A DNA stretch of 64,000 bases from Acidisoma silvae. Its GTDB lineage: Bacteria; Pseudomonadota; Alphaproteobacteria; Acetobacterales; Acetobacteraceae. The stretch lies in assembly GCF_020618775.1 (NCBI RefSeq), contig NZ_JAESVB010000002.1, positions 1 through 64,000 on the forward strand. Reading direction: 5' to 3'. A program made the translations under genes and the position numbers. Below, piece by piece: positions 1-8,080 of this stretch. The notes under the pieces are model-generated. The model made no database searches. It saw only the letters and a program-made list of their open reading frames with translations, and was not told the DNA's origin. Numbering within the stretch: position 1 is the first letter of the stretch; every line of letters starts with the position of its first letter.

Positions 1-165
1 CGCCTGCGGCCCTGACGTATAGTGAATTCGTGGGAAAAGCGAAGACATCAAGAGCGCCACTTCATAATCGGCAGTAGCGCGGCCAATTCCGACATAGGCC
101 GCGCCGGGTGCCGGCTTTAGTGCTTCAGTAATGCGCTGCGACGTGGCGGATCGGCATGACCTCAA
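1..165 (-). CDS. Possible partial CDS running off the left edge
   Basis: On the minus strand one frame stays open from a TTG at 165 to the window edge (55 codons). It begins inside the last codons of the small repeat protein to its right, in another frame. The translation contains the stretch APGAAYVGIGRATADYE, which reads like ordinary globular protein rather than antisense noise. There is no ATG and no clear ribosome binding site, and 55 open codons can occur by chance in GC-rich DNA. If real, it would be translationally coupled to the upstream gene. I do not recognise the family. Confidence 0.25.
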   Translation of the reverse strand, partial: MRSCRSATSQRITEALKPAPGAAYVGIGRATADYEVALLMSSLFPRIHYTSGPQA

Positions 166-652
166 TCACATCATCGTTCAAATCAACAGGCTCTTCGCCA
201 AAGCCCGCAGCCGCTTCACCCTCGCCAGCATCGCTTTCAAACAACGAGCGCCACAGCTCAAACGACGCGACCAGGCCGCTATTGGGGCTGCGCCATTCGC
301 CGAGCCCTTCCCGATTGAAATGCGCCTGCCCGTTCGGCCAATCGCCGGCAGCCACCGCCCGCGCGACATCCGGATTGGCAGCCGTATAAAACTCCTCGGA
401 GAATGCAAGAAGCGAGGTCGCACGCCCCTCAAAATATCCGAAATTGGCGTAGTGATATTTTCCTGATTCGCATTCGCCACGCCTGATGGACGTCGCGACG
501 TCCGGATTGCGCTCGAGGTAATCTTCTTCGTCAAAATCCGAAAGCTCGATCAACCGCGACAGCAGAAAGCGCAGCAGCGGCTCCGGCACAGAGGCTTTCT
601 CACTATCAACGAAGAGTTTTTCCTGAAAAAGCTTATATGGAACGACGATCAT
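125..652 (-). CDS. Small protein with two NPDV/HYxxxGxxEGR-type repeats, function unknown
   Basis: This 175-residue protein has no signal peptide or membrane segment. Two tandem repeats of about 45 residues are visible: DYLERNPDVATSIRRG followed by HYANFGYFEGR (around 43-77), then FYTAANPDVARAVAAG followed by HFNREGLGEWR (around 87-121). This pattern (aromatic-x-x-x-NPDV, about 18 residues, HY/HF-x-x-x-G-x-x-E-x-R) is one I associate with repeats in surface-polysaccharide, glycosyltransferase and secreted calcium-binding proteins of proteobacteria. The acidic C-terminus (around 140-165) is low complexity. It is divergent from a heptosyltransferase gene across about 310 bp, so a role in surface glycosylation is possible, but that is inference from context only. 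Confidence 0.7.
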   Translation of the reverse strand: MIVVPYKLFQEKLFVDSEKASVPEPLLRFLLSRLIELSDFDEEDYLERNPDVATSIRRGECESGKYHYANFGYFEGRATSLLAFSEEFYTAANPDVARAVAAGDWPNGQAHFNREGLGEWRSPNSGLVASFELWRSLFESDAGEGEAAAGFGEEPVDLNDDVIEVMPIRHVAAHY

Positions 653-965
653 TGATAGTTCCCAACGAATAAAGAAAGATCAGCTTGTATTGTCTCACAT
701 GCCGGTAACACAACCGACCCCACATTTCTTACCATTAGAGCTCAAACTTGATCCGGATCGTTGTAATATCCCCAGATGACATAAACCCGACCTCATGACC
801 CAGGATATTTATCAGAAAGTTTCGTTAATTTGTGTTCCAAACTGCGATCTTTTTGCCATCATGAACGACGATCAGCTAAATTTTCGCATATAACGGGTCT
901 GCTTTATGGCTGTATCATACCCAGATCCAGCTTAAATCGGATTCCGCCGGACTCGTGCTATTCAT
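653..965. other. AT-richer divergent intergenic region with a candidate promoter
   Basis: This 313-base gap separates two divergent genes and holds no convincing reading frame. It is visibly poorer in GC than its surroundings. A promoter-like pair TTGCCA (853-858) and TAAATT (877-882), spaced 18, points right toward the heptosyltransferase and would give a leader of roughly 75 nt. I could not pick a convincing promoter for the leftward gene. No terminator-like hairpin was seen. Confidence 0.4.
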
Positions 966-2387
966 TTGAACACACAAGTTCCTCTAGCCAAATCCTCGCG
1001 ACCTGAACTAGAGAGTCCGCAGATCCACGGCGCCCATGCGCGGATCGCAGTCCTACCGTCGCAGAACAGAATAGCGAAGTCTCATCTCATGCCGAACGAA
1101 GCCCCCCAGGCAGAGCCGCCGGAGAAAGCACCGGCGGCAAACGCCGTGAGCCCTAAGACCGTCAATTCCAGCTTTCCCCCGCCGGCCGATCAACCGACCC
1201 AGATCGGACCGCGCGGCATTCGCTACGACATCAATCATGGCGCACGCATCTCGCTGCCGGAACGCAGCGAAGGCCATTGGCGTATCCGCCTGACCGATCT
1301 CGATAGCGGCAATATCCTGTTCCAGAATGACAGCAAGGGCGCATTTGTTAGGTCATCCAAACGATTCTTCGTGCGATTCGGTATCGACGTCTGGGATGTG
1401 AACGAAGCGGGCGTTGAAACATCCGTCCTGAGCCACAAGCTGGATCTGCGTGACCGGGAGGTGCTTGTCCATTTTCCGATCGGCACATTGGGCGACACCA
1501 TGGGATGGTTTGCCTATGCCGCGCGCCTGGCTGAAACGACGGGCGCCCGCGTCACCTGCTCTCTGTCAAAACTCATCATCCCTCTCTTGAAGGACGCCTA
1601 CCCGAATCTGCGCCTTGTCACGCCCGAAGAGGTCGTCGAGCAGAAGCTGTCGGAACAGGCCTATGCGACTTACTGCCTCGGCCTTTTCTTCGATGACGCC
1701 GTCTTTGAATGGCAGCCGACCGATTTTCGATATGTCGGACTGCATCGCACCGCCGGCTATATTCTGGGCGTAGACCCGACTGAGGAGGCGCCTCGAATTG
1801 TCATTCCGGACGACAGCCGACCGATCGCCGAACCTTACGTCTGTATTGCCGTGCAGGCATCGACGCAGGCCAAGATGTGGAACAACCCGAACGGCTGGCG
1901 CGAGGTTATCAGCTTCCTGAAGGCACGCGGCTTCAGGGTTATCTGCATCGACCAGAAGCCCGTCCATGGCGGCGGCATCGTCTGGAATCACATTCCCCAC
2001 GGTGCGGAAGACGAGACCGGCAACAGACCGCTGGCGGAGCGCGCACGCTGGCTGCGCCATGCCGCAGCTTTTATAGGATTGTCATCTGGGCTGACCTGGC
2101 TGGCATGGGCAGCGGGCTGCCCCATCGTGATGATCTCGGGCTTCACGCATCCCAGCAACGAATTCGATACACCCTATCGCGTCATCAACTGGCACACCTG
2201 CAACAGCTGCTGGAATGACCCGCGCCATCGCTTCGATCACCATGACTATTTATACTGCCCGAGGCACAAGGGCACGGACCGGCAGTTTGAGTGCACGCGC
2301 CTCATTACGCCCGCCCAGGTGATCCGCGCGCTTGAGCGCGTACCCGCGGTCGCCGCCACGACACAATACGATCAGGCGGCCGACTGA
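966..2387 (+). CDS. TibC/Aah-type autotransporter O-heptosyltransferase
   Basis: The protein (473 aa with a TTG start) resembles the family that transfers heptose from ADP-heptose to serines of autotransporter adhesins in the cytoplasm. After a Pro/Ala-rich tail (1-80) comes a small beta domain (about 84-160), then a GT9/GT-B-like catalytic region. PIGTLGDTMGWF (171-182) contains the Asp expected to act as base (D177). IGLSSGLTWLAWAAGCP (370-386) is the donor-side motif. Four cysteines C412, C415, C431 and C443 (CNSC...YCP...ECT) match the metal-binding cysteine cluster known from TibC. The start is uncertain: neither the TTG nor the ATG at 1089 has a clear ribosome binding site. No autotransporter substrate lies in the window. 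A damaged paralogue follows after 4 nt. Confidence 0.8.
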   Translation: MNTQVPLAKSSRPELESPQIHGAHARIAVLPSQNRIAKSHLMPNEAPQAEPPEKAPAANAVSPKTVNSSFPPPADQPTQIGPRGIRYDINHGARISLPERSEGHWRIRLTDLDSGNILFQNDSKGAFVRSSKRFFVRFGIDVWDVNEAGVETSVLSHKLDLRDREVLVHFPIGTLGDTMGWFAYAARLAETTGARVTCSLSKLIIPLLKDAYPNLRLVTPEEVVEQKLSEQAYATYCLGLFFDDAVFEWQPTDFRYVGLHRTAGYILGVDPTEEAPRIVIPDDSRPIAEPYVCIAVQASTQAKMWNNPNGWREVISFLKARGFRVICIDQKPVHGGGIVWNHIPHGAEDETGNRPLAERARWLRHAAAFIGLSSGLTWLAWAAGCPIVMISGFTHPSNEFDTPYRVINWHTCNSCWNDPRHRFDHHDYLYCPRHKGTDRQFECTRLITPAQVIRALERVPAVAATTQYDQAAD

Positions 2388-2391
2388 AACG

Positions 2392-3555
2392 ATGGAAGCG
2401 CCGACAATCGAGGCCGCCAGCGGCATTCGCTTTGACTTCAACGAGGGTATCCGCGTGGCCCTGCCGGAACGGCCGTCAGGGCAATGGCGCGTGCGCCTTT
2501 CCGACGCCGATACCGGCAATATTCTCTATGAAACGTCGATCGGCGCAGGCCAGGTGAGCAGCGCCAAGAAATGGTTCTTCCGCGGCCGGATCGAAGTTTT
2601 TGATGGCGACCGGTCAATCCTGGACCATAGCTATGATGCGGCGGGCCAGGACGTTCTCATCCGCTTTCATATCGGCACGCTGGGCGATATCCTGGCCTGG
2701 TTCCCTTTTGCAGCCGAATTTGCGGCACGGCATGGCTGTAAGCTGACCTGCTGCATGTCCCCGCATCTTATTCCCCTGTTCCGAGACGCCTATCCGCATA
2801 TCCGCTTCACGACCCCGGACGACCCGGACGATCGCATCTATTATGCGACCTATAAGATGATGATGTATTTCGGCGACGTGAACCGGGACTGGAATACCTG
2901 CGACGGCCGCTGGCTGAGCCTGCAAGGCAATGCCGCGCATCTTTTGGGGATCGAGTAACGCGAAATCCGGCCCGTGCTGGCGCTGCCGGATGACAGCCGG
3001 CCCATCGCCGAACCCTATGCCGTCATCGCGACCCAGGCGACAGGACAGGCGAAATACTGGAACAATCCCAACGGCTGGTCCGAGACCATCGCCTATTTGA
3101 AATCCATCGGATTGCGGGTCATCTGCATCGACCGCAACCGGACGGAGTTACGCGGTTATAATCAGACCTCCATGCCACCCGACGCCGAGGACCAGACCGG
3201 CGATCGCCCGCTGGTGGAACGCGCCCGCTGGCTGCGCCATGCCTCGGTCTTTATTGGCCTGTCCTCCGGCCTGTCATGGCTGGCCTGGGCAGCTGGCTGT
3301 CCCGTGGTGATGATTTCCGGCTTCACCCATCCCACCAACGAGTTCCATACGCCGTACCGGGTCATCAACTGGCATGTGTGCAATTCCTGCTGGAACGACG
3401 ATCAAACCAGCTTCGATGGCCAGGACCGCGCCGATTATCTGTGGTGTCCGCGCCAGAAGAACACGCCGCGCATGTTCGAGTGCAGCCGTGCGATCACCGC
3501 CAGACAGGTTATCGCCACGCTGGGGCGCGTGCCGGGCCTTGTCCCCGCAGCGTAA
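2392..3555 (+). pseudogene. Second TibC/Aah-type heptosyltransferase split by an in-frame TAA
   Basis: This is a tandem paralogue of the preceding gene. The 5' part ends at TAA (2956-2958) after HLLGIE. The same frame then continues with PDDSRPIAEPY, lining up directly with PDDSRPIAEPY in the intact copy. There is no frameshift; a single codon is a stop. The 5' part carries the beta domain and the IGTLGDILAWF catalytic motif. The 3' part carries IGLSSGLSWLAWAAGCP and all four cluster cysteines (CNSC, WCP, ECS). Everything else is well conserved, so the stop is recent, or it is read through, or the two halves are made separately (a GTG at 2974 could start the second half). A sequencing error is also possible. 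Confidence 0.75.
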
Positions 3556-4315
3556 ACCGTCCGCGATCAAATTTATTCGCAGATTGAAATTGCGCCGGAA
3601 CTGATATGGCACTCAGGCGCCAGCCCGTGTAGAAGACCCTGGTCTGTCTTCTGGTTCGCAGACGACGCGGCAACTGGATGAGTTTGCGGCTCTGCCAGTG
3701 GAGCGATGCGGGGAGGTTTGCGGCCCTCCCCGCATCAAGTCTAACGACGCGGCAACTGCCGAGCAGATAATGCAACGGCGTCGGCGCCATTTTAGCAGAT
3801 CTTTCTTAAAAAAAACTAGACCCATTTGAGCCTAAAACGGGCGGTTTTTTACACAATCCCAAGATCATGGCGGCGTTATAATTGCGCATTCAAATCGACA
3901 TGCGCCCAACAGCAGTGTCAGTTGAATTTGATCCCAAGGCAGGCGCCGAGCAGAAAAATATGCACGCCGCCTCTTGGTGCCCGGCGAACAGCGAAAATCG
4001 GCAGTTTCCCGCCATCGCGCCAGCGATCGGCATAGGCTGGCATGCCTCTGACGATGGTCAATCGGTGAGACGAAAATAAGAGACGCATAAGAAGCCTCGC
4101 GGAAACCGCACGAAACGATCACGCGATCATAGGACCGGCATGACTCTCGCCTGAGCCCCAAATAGGGCAGCGTCCCAGCCTGCCTGCGCGTTTTAAAGGC
4201 CTGCCTTGCGTATTTTGGTGTGTCATCGCGGACCGCGCGCACGGACCAAAAGCAAGACTATTGGCTAGCCTCGCCGCCCACCAACCCAGCCATCGCCGAC
4301 GCACACGATTCGAAA
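3556..4315. other. 760-bp non-coding region, structured and AT-richer
   Basis: No reading frame here looks like protein and I see no tRNA or transposase remnant. The left part (3631-3758) is rich in short inverted and direct repeats, annotated separately. A small AAAAC-GGGCG-GTTTT hairpin followed by Ts lies at about 3834-3850. The right part (3860-4315) is featureless to my reading. It separates the heptosyltransferase pair from a leftward small secreted-protein gene, so transcription converges here. Confidence 0.5.
3662..3758. repeat. Direct repeat flanking a 12-bp perfect hairpin
   Basis: The 15-mer ACGACGCGGCAACTG occurs twice, at 3662-3676 and 3744-3758, in the same orientation. Between the copies is a perfect 12-bp inverted repeat, GATGCGGGGAGG (3705-3716) and CCTCCCCGCATC (3725-3736), with an 8-nt loop. 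There is no U-tract on either side, so this is not a standard intrinsic terminator. A further short hairpin AGAAGA...TCTTCT lies just upstream (3631-3652). It could be a small mobile-element remnant or a structured RNA. Confidence 0.5.
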
Positions 4316-4624
4316 TCAGAACGGATAAGCGCGGCCATCCGGGAAGACGATGAAGCGGCGCGAGCCGCTTTGGCCGATCCAGTCGCCGTAGCTATCTTCA
4401 TGCATCCGCATGACCTGGACATAGCCCTGATTGCGCGCGTCATAGGCCGCTTCCGGTTCGCTGATCCCAGGCATGGTGATCCAGGATCCGATCTGCTGCG
4501 GCGTCATGGGCGTGCCCATCGGCGCCGGCGCCATGGGACTGGCCTGCGCCCAGGCGGGCGCGATGCCGGCCGAGGTGCAAAAACCTGTCAGAAAGCCGAG
4601 AATGATCAGGATGCTGCGTGCCAT
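4316..4624 (-). CDS. Small secreted protein, function unknown
   Basis: The product is 102 residues with a clear Sec signal peptide: a positively charged start (MAR), a hydrophobic core (ILIILGFLTGFC) and a likely cleavage after APAWA (about residue 26). The mature part is about 75 residues. It begins with a Pro/Met-rich linker (about 27-42) and continues into a Tyr/Asp-rich segment with QGYVQVMRMHEDSYGDW. No cysteine pairs, lipobox or known domain are visible. It stands alone, with the AEC transporter gene downstream on the same strand. I do not recognise the family. Confidence 0.65.
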   Translation of the reverse strand: MARSILIILGFLTGFCTSAGIAPAWAQASPMAPAPMGTPMTPQQIGSWITMPGISEPEAAYDARNQGYVQVMRMHEDSYGDWIGQSGSRRFIVFPDGRAYPF

Positions 4625-4739
4625 AGGCCGCCTCCCCTCTCTGCTGCGCCCCGTCTATCCGGGGTCTTGAGAAAGGATCATACGCCCTTCGTATCGAACT
4701 ATGCTTGAAAAAACCGCGATCGGATGCCGAAACCGCGTC

Positions 4740-5693
4740 TTAGCTGACCCAGGCCAGATAGCCGGACACGGTAACGAGCGACAGAATTGTGGAAATGAGG
4801 ATGGCATTCGCTGTCACCCGCGCCTCGCGCCGATAGAATTCGGCCAGCATGAAAGGGCCGGTGCCGGTCGGCAGGGCCGAGAGCACGACGGTCAGATGGG
4901 TTACCGCCGGCGTCAGGTGAAACACCTGCGTTGCCAGAATCCAGGCCAGGACCGGCTGCACGATCAGTTTAAGGCCGACCAGCATCAACCCACCCGACAG
5001 ATCACCGCGCACCGGCGGCTCCACTGTCTCCGTCCGGCGCTTCTCGCCCAGGAACAGGCCGAGGGCGACCAGCGCGCAGGGCGAGGCCGCGTCCCCCAGC
5101 AGCTTGAAGAAGGTTTCCGCACTGCCCGGAAGATGCACGCCACTGGCTGTCCACAGCGCGCCGAGCACCGGCGAGACGAGCAGAGGATTTTTGACCAGCG
5201 ACAGCCCGACCTTGCGCGCCAGGCGCACCGGATGCGCCTCTGTCTGCAACCCGATCTCAATCAATACAATCGCAACCGCGAAGAGCACGCAGACGGTGAT
5301 GATGGCCGAGATCGTCGTCAGCGTCAGGCTGCCGCGCCCGAAGATGATGATGCTGAGCGGCAGGCCGATAAAGCCGGTATTGGCATAGGACGCGTTCAGC
5401 CCGTCGATGCTGACATCGGCCAGATGCCGGCCGCCGCGCAGACGCAGTGCGATTGTCAGGGCAAAGATGATGAAACAGCCGAGCGTGAAGGCCGCGATGA
5501 AGCGTGGCTGGTAGAGCGCGACCCAGGTAGTATGGGCCATGATGTCGAACAGCAGCGCCGGCAGCGCCAGATAGACCACGAAGCGATTCAGCTCCCGCGT
5601 CGAATTCGGCCCCAATATGTCAGTTCGGCGGCAAAGAAAGCCGACGAAGATGAGCGCGAAGATGGGCAGAACGATGAAGAATGTCGTGAGCAT
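4740..5693 (-). CDS. AEC-family (auxin efflux carrier-like) transporter
   Basis: This 317-residue, almost wholly hydrophobic protein shows about ten membrane segments arranged as two five-helix halves around a central loop. It begins MLTTFFIVLPIFALIFVGF with no cleavable signal. LNRFVVYLALPALLF near the N-terminus and LPTGTGPFMLAEFY near the C-terminus fit the AEC family, whose bacterial members export or take up small organic acids such as malate or malonate. Full length for the family (300-320 aa). It precedes no obvious catabolic partner. The citrate synthase gene upstream on the same strand makes an organic-acid substrate plausible, but that is inference. Confidence 0.85.
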   Translation of the reverse strand: MLTTFFIVLPIFALIFVGFLCRRTDILGPNSTRELNRFVVYLALPALLFDIMAHTTWVALYQPRFIAAFTLGCFIIFALTIALRLRGGRHLADVSIDGLNASYANTGFIGLPLSIIIFGRGSLTLTTISAIITVCVLFAVAIVLIEIGLQTEAHPVRLARKVGLSLVKNPLLVSPVLGALWTASGVHLPGSAETFFKLLGDAASPCALVALGLFLGEKRRTETVEPPVRGDLSGGLMLVGLKLIVQPVLAWILATQVFHLTPAVTHLTVVLSALPTGTGPFMLAEFYRREARVTANAILISTILSLVTVSGYLAWVS

Positions 5694-5781
5694 ATGGGAC
5701 TTTGCCAGATCACCTCCGGCTTAACGCCCGCCCCGGCCCACTCCAACCCTCACTTTTGCAATGCAGCAGAAACTTTGCGCA

Positions 5782-6870
5782 TTAACCCGCCTCTGCGCAA
5801 ATCGGTCCGATATAGCGCGATTGCGGGCGAATCAGCCGGCCCGTTCGCTGCTGTTCCAGCGCATGGGCAATCCAACCGACGATGCGCCCCATGGCGAAGA
5901 CGCAGGTGAAAGCCTCCGGCGGAAAGCCGACCGCTTCCAGCAGAAGCGCCGTATAGAATTCCACATTCGTTTCCAGCACACGATTTGGCTTAGCCGCCCG
6001 CAAGACGGATAAGGCTGTCTGCTCGATCTTCTCCGCGAAGGCGAGCCGCTCGGCCGCCTGCGGCGACACCCCGAGTTGCCGCACCGCGGCTTTCAGCGCA
6101 TCGGCCCGCGGGTCACGCGTGCGGTAGATGCGATGGCCGAAGCCCATCAGCCGGCCGCCCTGCGCCACCTCACGCTCCAGCCAGACCCGCGCATCGCCCT
6201 CCGCCGCAATCGCGTCCAGCATGGCGATGACCGGGCCGGGCGCACCGCCATGCAGCGGTCCCTTCAAGGCGCCGAGCCCCGCCAACACAGAGGACGTCAA
6301 TCCTGCCCGGGTTGAAGCGACAACACGGGCGGCGAAGGTCGAAGCATTCAGGCCATGATCGCAGACGGTGCCGAGATAGGTATCAAGCGCGCAAGCCAGC
6401 CTTTCATCCTCGCCGTGTCGCCCCAGCATCGCCAGACAATCCGCCGCATGACGGCGCGCCGCGTCCGGCTCAATCGGTCGCTGTCCTGCCGCCAGACGAA
6501 GCATCAGCGGCGTCAGCACGGCGGGTGCCGCGATGAGCCGCAGGGTGTCATCCGGCGCGATGCCGTCCGGCAGGACGGCGATGCCGGCGCGGACCGCGTC
6601 ATAGATATCGAGCCTTGCCAATTGATCCATCATAGGCGCGATGCGGCTGAAGACATCCAGCCGAGCCTTCCCCAGTGCCGCGCGCAGCGCTTCCCCCTGC
6701 GGCAGACCAGGCACAAGGTCTTCCAGCAGCAGAGTGACGACGGATTCAAAATCGAGATGCCCGGCGATCCCGGCCAGCGGGCGTCCACGGATGACCAGCT
6801 TTCCTGCAACCCCATCCACATCCGAAAGCGTGGTCTCCGCCGCGACGACATCGTCCAGACCGCTGACCAT
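5782..6870 (-). CDS. Citrate synthase/methylcitrate synthase paralogue with Glu at the catalytic Asp position
   Basis: The enzyme class condenses acetyl-CoA (or propionyl-CoA) with oxaloacetate. The 362-residue protein has the citrate synthase core: HGLNASTFAARV (172-183), GPLHGGA with catalytic His207, GFGHRIY with His246, and a C-terminal GWIAHALEQ/RLIRP block. The third catalytic position, normally Asp in N-V-D-F, is Glu304 (TNVEFY). It lacks the N-terminal extension of large hexameric Gram-negative enzymes, so it resembles the short dimeric type. It is divergent from a second citrate-synthase-like gene across 79 bp. The two could form a mixed enzyme or serve a secondary (methylcitrate-like) pathway. 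It is unlikely to be the sole TCA-cycle enzyme. Confidence 0.85.
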   Translation of the reverse strand: MVSGLDDVVAAETTLSDVDGVAGKLVIRGRPLAGIAGHLDFESVVTLLLEDLVPGLPQGEALRAALGKARLDVFSRIAPMMDQLARLDIYDAVRAGIAVLPDGIAPDDTLRLIAAPAVLTPLMLRLAAGQRPIEPDAARRHAADCLAMLGRHGEDERLACALDTYLGTVCDHGLNASTFAARVVASTRAGLTSSVLAGLGALKGPLHGGAPGPVIAMLDAIAAEGDARVWLEREVAQGGRLMGFGHRIYRTRDPRADALKAAVRQLGVSPQAAERLAFAEKIEQTALSVLRAAKPNRVLETNVEFYTALLLEAVGFPPEAFTCVFAMGRIVGWIAHALEQQRTGRLIRPQSRYIGPICAEAG

Positions 6871-6924
6871 CGTGATGCTGCTCCTTGACTGACAAGCATG
6901 AAGATGCTGCCGTCAGCAGATGTC

Positions 6925-6949
6925 ATCAATCTTGATCAATTGAATCAAT
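6925..6949. promoter_or_regulatory. Three phased ATCAAT repeats between divergent citrate synthase genes, candidate operator
   Basis: ATCAAT occurs at 6925-6930, 6935-6940 and 6944-6949, nearly one helical turn apart. The last two combine into the dyad TTGAT-N7-ATCAA (6932-6948), which ends one base before the rightward ATG. The rightward protein carries its own DNA-binding domain, so autoregulation of the divergent pair is a natural guess. No ribosome binding site is visible before that ATG, so the transcript may be leaderless. Confidence 0.45.
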
Positions 6950-8077
6950 ATGCCTGAATGGATCGGCCGCGACGCGGCTCTGGCTCGGCTTGGGGTTAGG
7001 GCGCAGACGCTCTACGCCTATGTCAGCCGTGGGCAGGTCGACATGCAGCCGGACCCGGCCGACCCACGGCGCAGCCTGTATCGCACTGAGGATATCGAAG
7101 GATTGCGGACCCGGCGCGGCCGCAGCCGGCGGGTCTCGGCCGTCGCGGCCAGCACGATGGCCTGGGGTGAGCCCTCCCTTGAGACTGCGATCTCTACCGT
7201 GCACCATGCGCGTCTGCTGTATCGCGGGCAGGATGCCATTACCCTTGCCGGGCAGGCGACCTGCGAGACCGTCGCGGCCTTGCTATGGGATGACACCGGA
7301 CCGGTCGGTTTCCCAGGCCCGATGCAGGGGGCCAATGATCCTTTCTCGGCACTCGCGATGCTGATCCCGGCCAGTTATCCGGCGCTCGGCCGTGGCATCG
7401 ACAAGCTGCAAGCCGATGGCGCAGAAGCGATCGGCTATCTGGCACAGGCTCTTGGAGCGGCGTCGGATCTCTCCCTTCTGCACCATAGGCTGGCAAGGGG
7501 CTGGGGCCTGGATTCATCGTATGACGAACCGATCCGCATGGCGCTGGTCCTGATCGCGGATCATGACCTCAATGCCTCGACCTTCGCCGTGCGGGTGGCC
7601 GCCTCGACCGGGGCGTCGATCCCTGCCTGCCTTTTGGCGGGACTTGCGACGCTCTCCGGTCCACGCCACGGCGGCGCCGCCAATGCGGCGATGGTCCTGC
7701 TGCACGATGCTCGCGAAAGCGGTGTGACCCGTGCCCTCACCCGGCATCTGGCCACCGGCCAGAAGCTGCCGGGATTCGGCCATCCGCTTTATCCGATGGG
7801 CGACCCGCGTGCCGCAGCGCTGCTGGCCGCTTTGCCGCCGGACGCGCTGACCCGGCAATTGTGGCAGGACGCCGCTGAACAGACCGGCGTGAAGCCCAAT
7901 ATCGATTTCGCGCTGGCGGCGCTGGCGAGCACGGGCGCCTTTCCGCCCGACGCGCCCTTTCGGCTTTTTGCCCTCGGCCGCAGCCTGGGCTGGGTCGCCC
8001 ATGCCGTGGAACAGGTGACGGCCGGCAGCCTTATCCGCCCGCGCGGGATCTATAGAGGCAGGTTGCCGGCGGACTGA
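6950..8077 (+). CDS. Citrate synthase family protein with N-terminal helix-turn-helix domain
   Basis: 375 residues. The first 60 residues form an excisionase/MerR-like winged-helix segment: RDAALARLGVRAQTLYAYVSRG, then YRTEDIEGLRTRR. A citrate synthase fold follows, with DLNASTFAVRV (206-216), GPRHGGAAN containing His240, GFGHPLYPMGDPRA containing His278 and PNIDF containing Asp319. All three catalytic residues are therefore present, unlike in the divergent paralogue. HTH-citrate synthase fusions are a known but functionally obscure group. The domain pairing suggests a metabolite-responsive regulator, a regulated enzyme or both. The ATG lies directly against a repeated motif, with no clear ribosome binding site. 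The convergent gbcB ends 4 nt after its stop. Confidence 0.85.
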   Translation: MPEWIGRDAALARLGVRAQTLYAYVSRGQVDMQPDPADPRRSLYRTEDIEGLRTRRGRSRRVSAVAASTMAWGEPSLETAISTVHHARLLYRGQDAITLAGQATCETVAALLWDDTGPVGFPGPMQGANDPFSALAMLIPASYPALGRGIDKLQADGAEAIGYLAQALGAASDLSLLHHRLARGWGLDSSYDEPIRMALVLIADHDLNASTFAVRVAASTGASIPACLLAGLATLSGPRHGGAANAAMVLLHDARESGVTRALTRHLATGQKLPGFGHPLYPMGDPRAAALLAALPPDALTRQLWQDAAEQTGVKPNIDFALAALASTGAFPPDAPFRLFALGRSLGWVAHAVEQVTAGSLIRPRGIYRGRLPAD

Positions 8078-8080
8078 CGG

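Noticed and set aside
3826-4242. Short open frames in the 3.8-4.2 kb non-coding region
   Set aside because: They are small, lack ribosome binding sites and have no recognisable composition or motif.
4701-5909. 402-codon rightward frame over the AEC transporter gene
   Set aside because: Composition is Gln/Arg/Asp-rich shadow sequence; the opposite strand encodes a clear ten-helix transporter.
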